A DNA stretch of 64,000 nt from Akanthomyces muscarius (taxonomy: Eukaryota; Ascomycota; Sordariomycetes; Hypocreales; Cordycipitaceae), in NCBI RefSeq assembly GCF_028009165.1, contig NC_079243.1, positions 2,914,001-2,978,000 of the forward strand, given 5' to 3'. Shown piece after piece: positions 62,180-64,000 of this stretch. The position numbers and the translations under genes were made by a program. The notes under the pieces are model-generated. The model did not search any database and was not told the DNA's origin. It was given only the letters and a program-made list of their open reading frames with translations. Positions within the stretch are counted from its first letter, which is position 1. Every line of letters begins with the position of its first letter.

Positions 62180-63557
62180 ATGTCTAGTACTATCAATGGT
62201 GGCACGAGCGAGCGCATGCTTGATGACAATGTACGTAGTGGGCGAGGTACTTGCGCTCTTTTTCGACTCGCCAAGCAGTATTGATGTTTCCATGGAGAAA
62301 GTGCACCGGTAATCGATCCGCAATGGCAGCAGAAAGACCAGCTAGAGCCGTCTGCGTTCATTATGATGCAACTTTCGGACCGGATAGGGTTGCTTTGCCA
62401 GGACAATAAAGTCTTGAAGAAGCAGGGCTCTATCCTCGGCGTCCAGAAGATCTGGAATTCATTTTATGCTTACATGGCACAAGCAATGGTCATTTTAAAC
62501 GAGCATATCCGCCGTCGTCACCCTGCACGGTTCACTCTGTACAGAGTACTCGATTTCATCGTTCTCGAGGTATGCTATCACTCCGCATATAATACGATCA
62601 CATCCGAATCACGCTAGGTGATGTATGCACACGCTCATGCAGTCGCACTAGTTGGATTATTTGGACTCGCCATGGCGCGCTCATATGCGAGGTCTGATTG
62701 CCCTCGTTGACTTGTACGGTGGCCTCACATCCGTTCTGGGACGAGAGAATGAGTCTCCAATGCCTGGCATGAGGATTGCGCTCTGGTATGAGTACGCAGC
62801 GCGTTATTTCTTTCGGATCGTATTGCTGACCATCCATTTGGCGCTTTGCATTAGCATCGGCATCTCTTGCAATTCAACCAGTCCTACTACCGACCAGCTT
62901 TCTGGTATGGAGCATTGGACTGATGATGAATGCGTTCGAGTGTTTAACTCCCATATTGTCTTCTCTCTACCGTGTCCAACCACCTTGTTCCTTGCTATGC
63001 GTCACATCACGCATTTGAGAATTGCGGCTAGTGAGGCGCCGCATAGTTCCACACCTAACCTTATAGCGGCGGCAAAGAGTATTGCTCTTGAAATATGTAC
63101 CTTTTCTCCCGAAAATTGGGTGCGAGACCCGCATGTACTCACTTCTAAAGCTGCCAAAGCCTACGCACGCGCCTTTAAGACTGCCATGATACTGTACGCT
63201 GTGCTCTCACTCCCAAAAAAGCTGGCACAGCCATTTATCGATGATCGGAGAGGGTCGCGTCATGCGCGTTTATACTATCGCAGCGCTCTATGGACCGCCA
63301 TTTCCCACACGAATGATATACCGAGTCCGCGATCTACGATGGGGTGGCCGCTAGCTGTTCTCGGCGCGTCCTACTGGGATGGACCGGCACAAGACCAGGC
63401 AGTCATTTTACATGAGCTTGACGACATTCGATATGGCGTACCTGGTGTGACCAGCGCACCCGTAGCGCTGTCGCAGACGCTCTACATGTTTTGGCAATCG
63501 GGAAAAACAAGATGGGATGACTGCTTTACCAGGCCTATTAGTGTTCTGATGGCATAA
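62180..63557 (+). CDS. Fungal_trans_2-type regulator-like protein, no zinc cluster seen
   Basis: Resembles the C-terminal half of fungal Zn2Cys6 regulators of the Acr-2/Fungal_trans_2 (DUF3468) group: landmarks are LDSPWRAHMRG, CNSTSPTTDQ, SLPCPTTLFLAMRHITHLR and a SPRSTMGWPLAVLGAS segment. A model with exons 62180-62234, 62298-62569 and 62652-63557 gives 410 residues in frame; the 62570-62651 intron (GTATGC...CACTAG) is well supported, the 62235-62297 one (GTAGTG donor) is weak. A safer minimum starts at the ATG at 62363 (370 residues). No Cx2Cx6C cluster is visible in any frame between 61360 and 62362, so this may be a truncated regulator or one whose N-terminus I cannot find. Moderately AT-richer than the neighbouring genes. 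Confidence 0.6.
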
Positions 63558-64000
63558 AACTCGGATATTCGCTCCCAATCCCAGTGCCTAGACAAGTGGT
63601 CAAATGCACTAAGCAGCTGAGCTCGGAGTGTATGAACTGATCTTTTTAAGATAAGCAACGCTCTTCTACAATTATGTTCTACATTCGCTTATATAATTCT
63701 CGAGCATTAGCTTCTGTGATCATTCACTAGCAAGACGCGAAAGCGCCTGACAGTAGCTAAAATCAACGACACTTATCGTTTGACTCGCAAACCACTTCAA
63801 ACATGAGCGACCGGCGCATCCCCAGGTCGACGCTATTCGTCCCGTTTCCCGAGTCAGGCTCTTTCTGAGTAAAAATCTTCGAATGAGTACCTCGGCCAGA
63901 GAAGAATCTGGAGCCGCTTCCAAAAGGAGGAAATGGGCGCCGTCATTCCACCCACTTCAACACCAAACCTATATTACTAGAACTGTGTTTTCTTATATAA
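63558..64000. other. intergenic, right edge of the window
   Basis: 3' flank of the regulator-like gene and 440 bp of AT-rich sequence. A short minus-strand frame (63923-63720) has no recognisable features. Confidence 0.5.

Noticed and set aside
1..64000. tRNA, rRNA, CRISPR array, intact transposon
   Set aside because: I looked for A/B-box pairs, long direct or inverted repeats, transposase and reverse-transcriptase motifs and regular spacer arrays, and found none.

Overview
The window looks like nuclear DNA of a filamentous ascomycete, most likely a Sordariomycete and probably Hypocreales. The reasons are many short (about 45-180 nt) GT-AG introns with CTAAC-like branch points, C-rich third codon positions, CCAAAATG/CACCATG-type start contexts, and the gene repertoire (fungal MADS-box Mcm1, NIPA/DUF803 transporter, fungal tetraspanin, Dnf1-type flippase, Fungal_trans_2 regulator). 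The species assignment is inference. I resolved thirteen protein-coding genes by splicing exons by eye and checking that each joined reading frame is a multiple of three, plus one decayed coding stretch at the left edge. They cover only about a third of the window.

Layout, left to right. (1) 1-1060: decayed coding stretch with poly-Q. (2) 1476-8930: three accessory-type genes in a row: a nine-exon Gfo/Idh/MocA oxidoreductase (minus), a UNC93/DUF895-like major facilitator (plus) and a five-exon cytochrome P450 (plus). (3) 11264-14590: an intronless, animal-type (IIC) P-type cation ATPase. (4) 14591-29483: a 14.9-kb stretch in which I see no gene. It ends in a two-finger C2H2 transcription factor (29484-30548), which is followed by a 3'UTR with repeated hairpins and another 4.8 kb of non-coding DNA. 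(5) 35375-36032 Ctr-family copper transporter and 38594-39561 Mcm1, both minus, then a 6.3-kb empty divergent interval. (6) 45853-52553: a compact housekeeping block with tetraspanin (plus), NIPA-like Mg transporter (minus), V-ATPase subunit E (plus) and a nuclear protein tentatively of the CANIN/Nse5-Smc6-interacting type (minus). (7) 56724-61359: Dnf1-type P4-ATPase. (8) 62180-63557: Fungal_trans_2 regulator with no visible zinc cluster.

Functionally the window is dominated by membrane transport and ion or lipid homeostasis (MFS, IIC ATPase, Ctr, NIPA, V-ATPase E, flippase, tetraspanin) and by transcriptional regulators with very large upstream regions (C2H2 factor, Mcm1). The oxidoreductase-MFS-P450 trio could be a small tailoring/export cassette, but there is no core biosynthetic enzyme beside it.

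I found no RNA genes, intact transposons, CRISPR arrays or rRNA. The items most worth a second look are the giant non-coding region with its recurring TACGGAGTA nonamer, the repeated hairpins in the C2H2 3'UTR, the altered cation-site residue in the IIC ATPase, the P450 microexon that carries the I-helix motif, and the Fungal_trans_2 protein without a DNA-binding domain. None of these proves an undescribed system.
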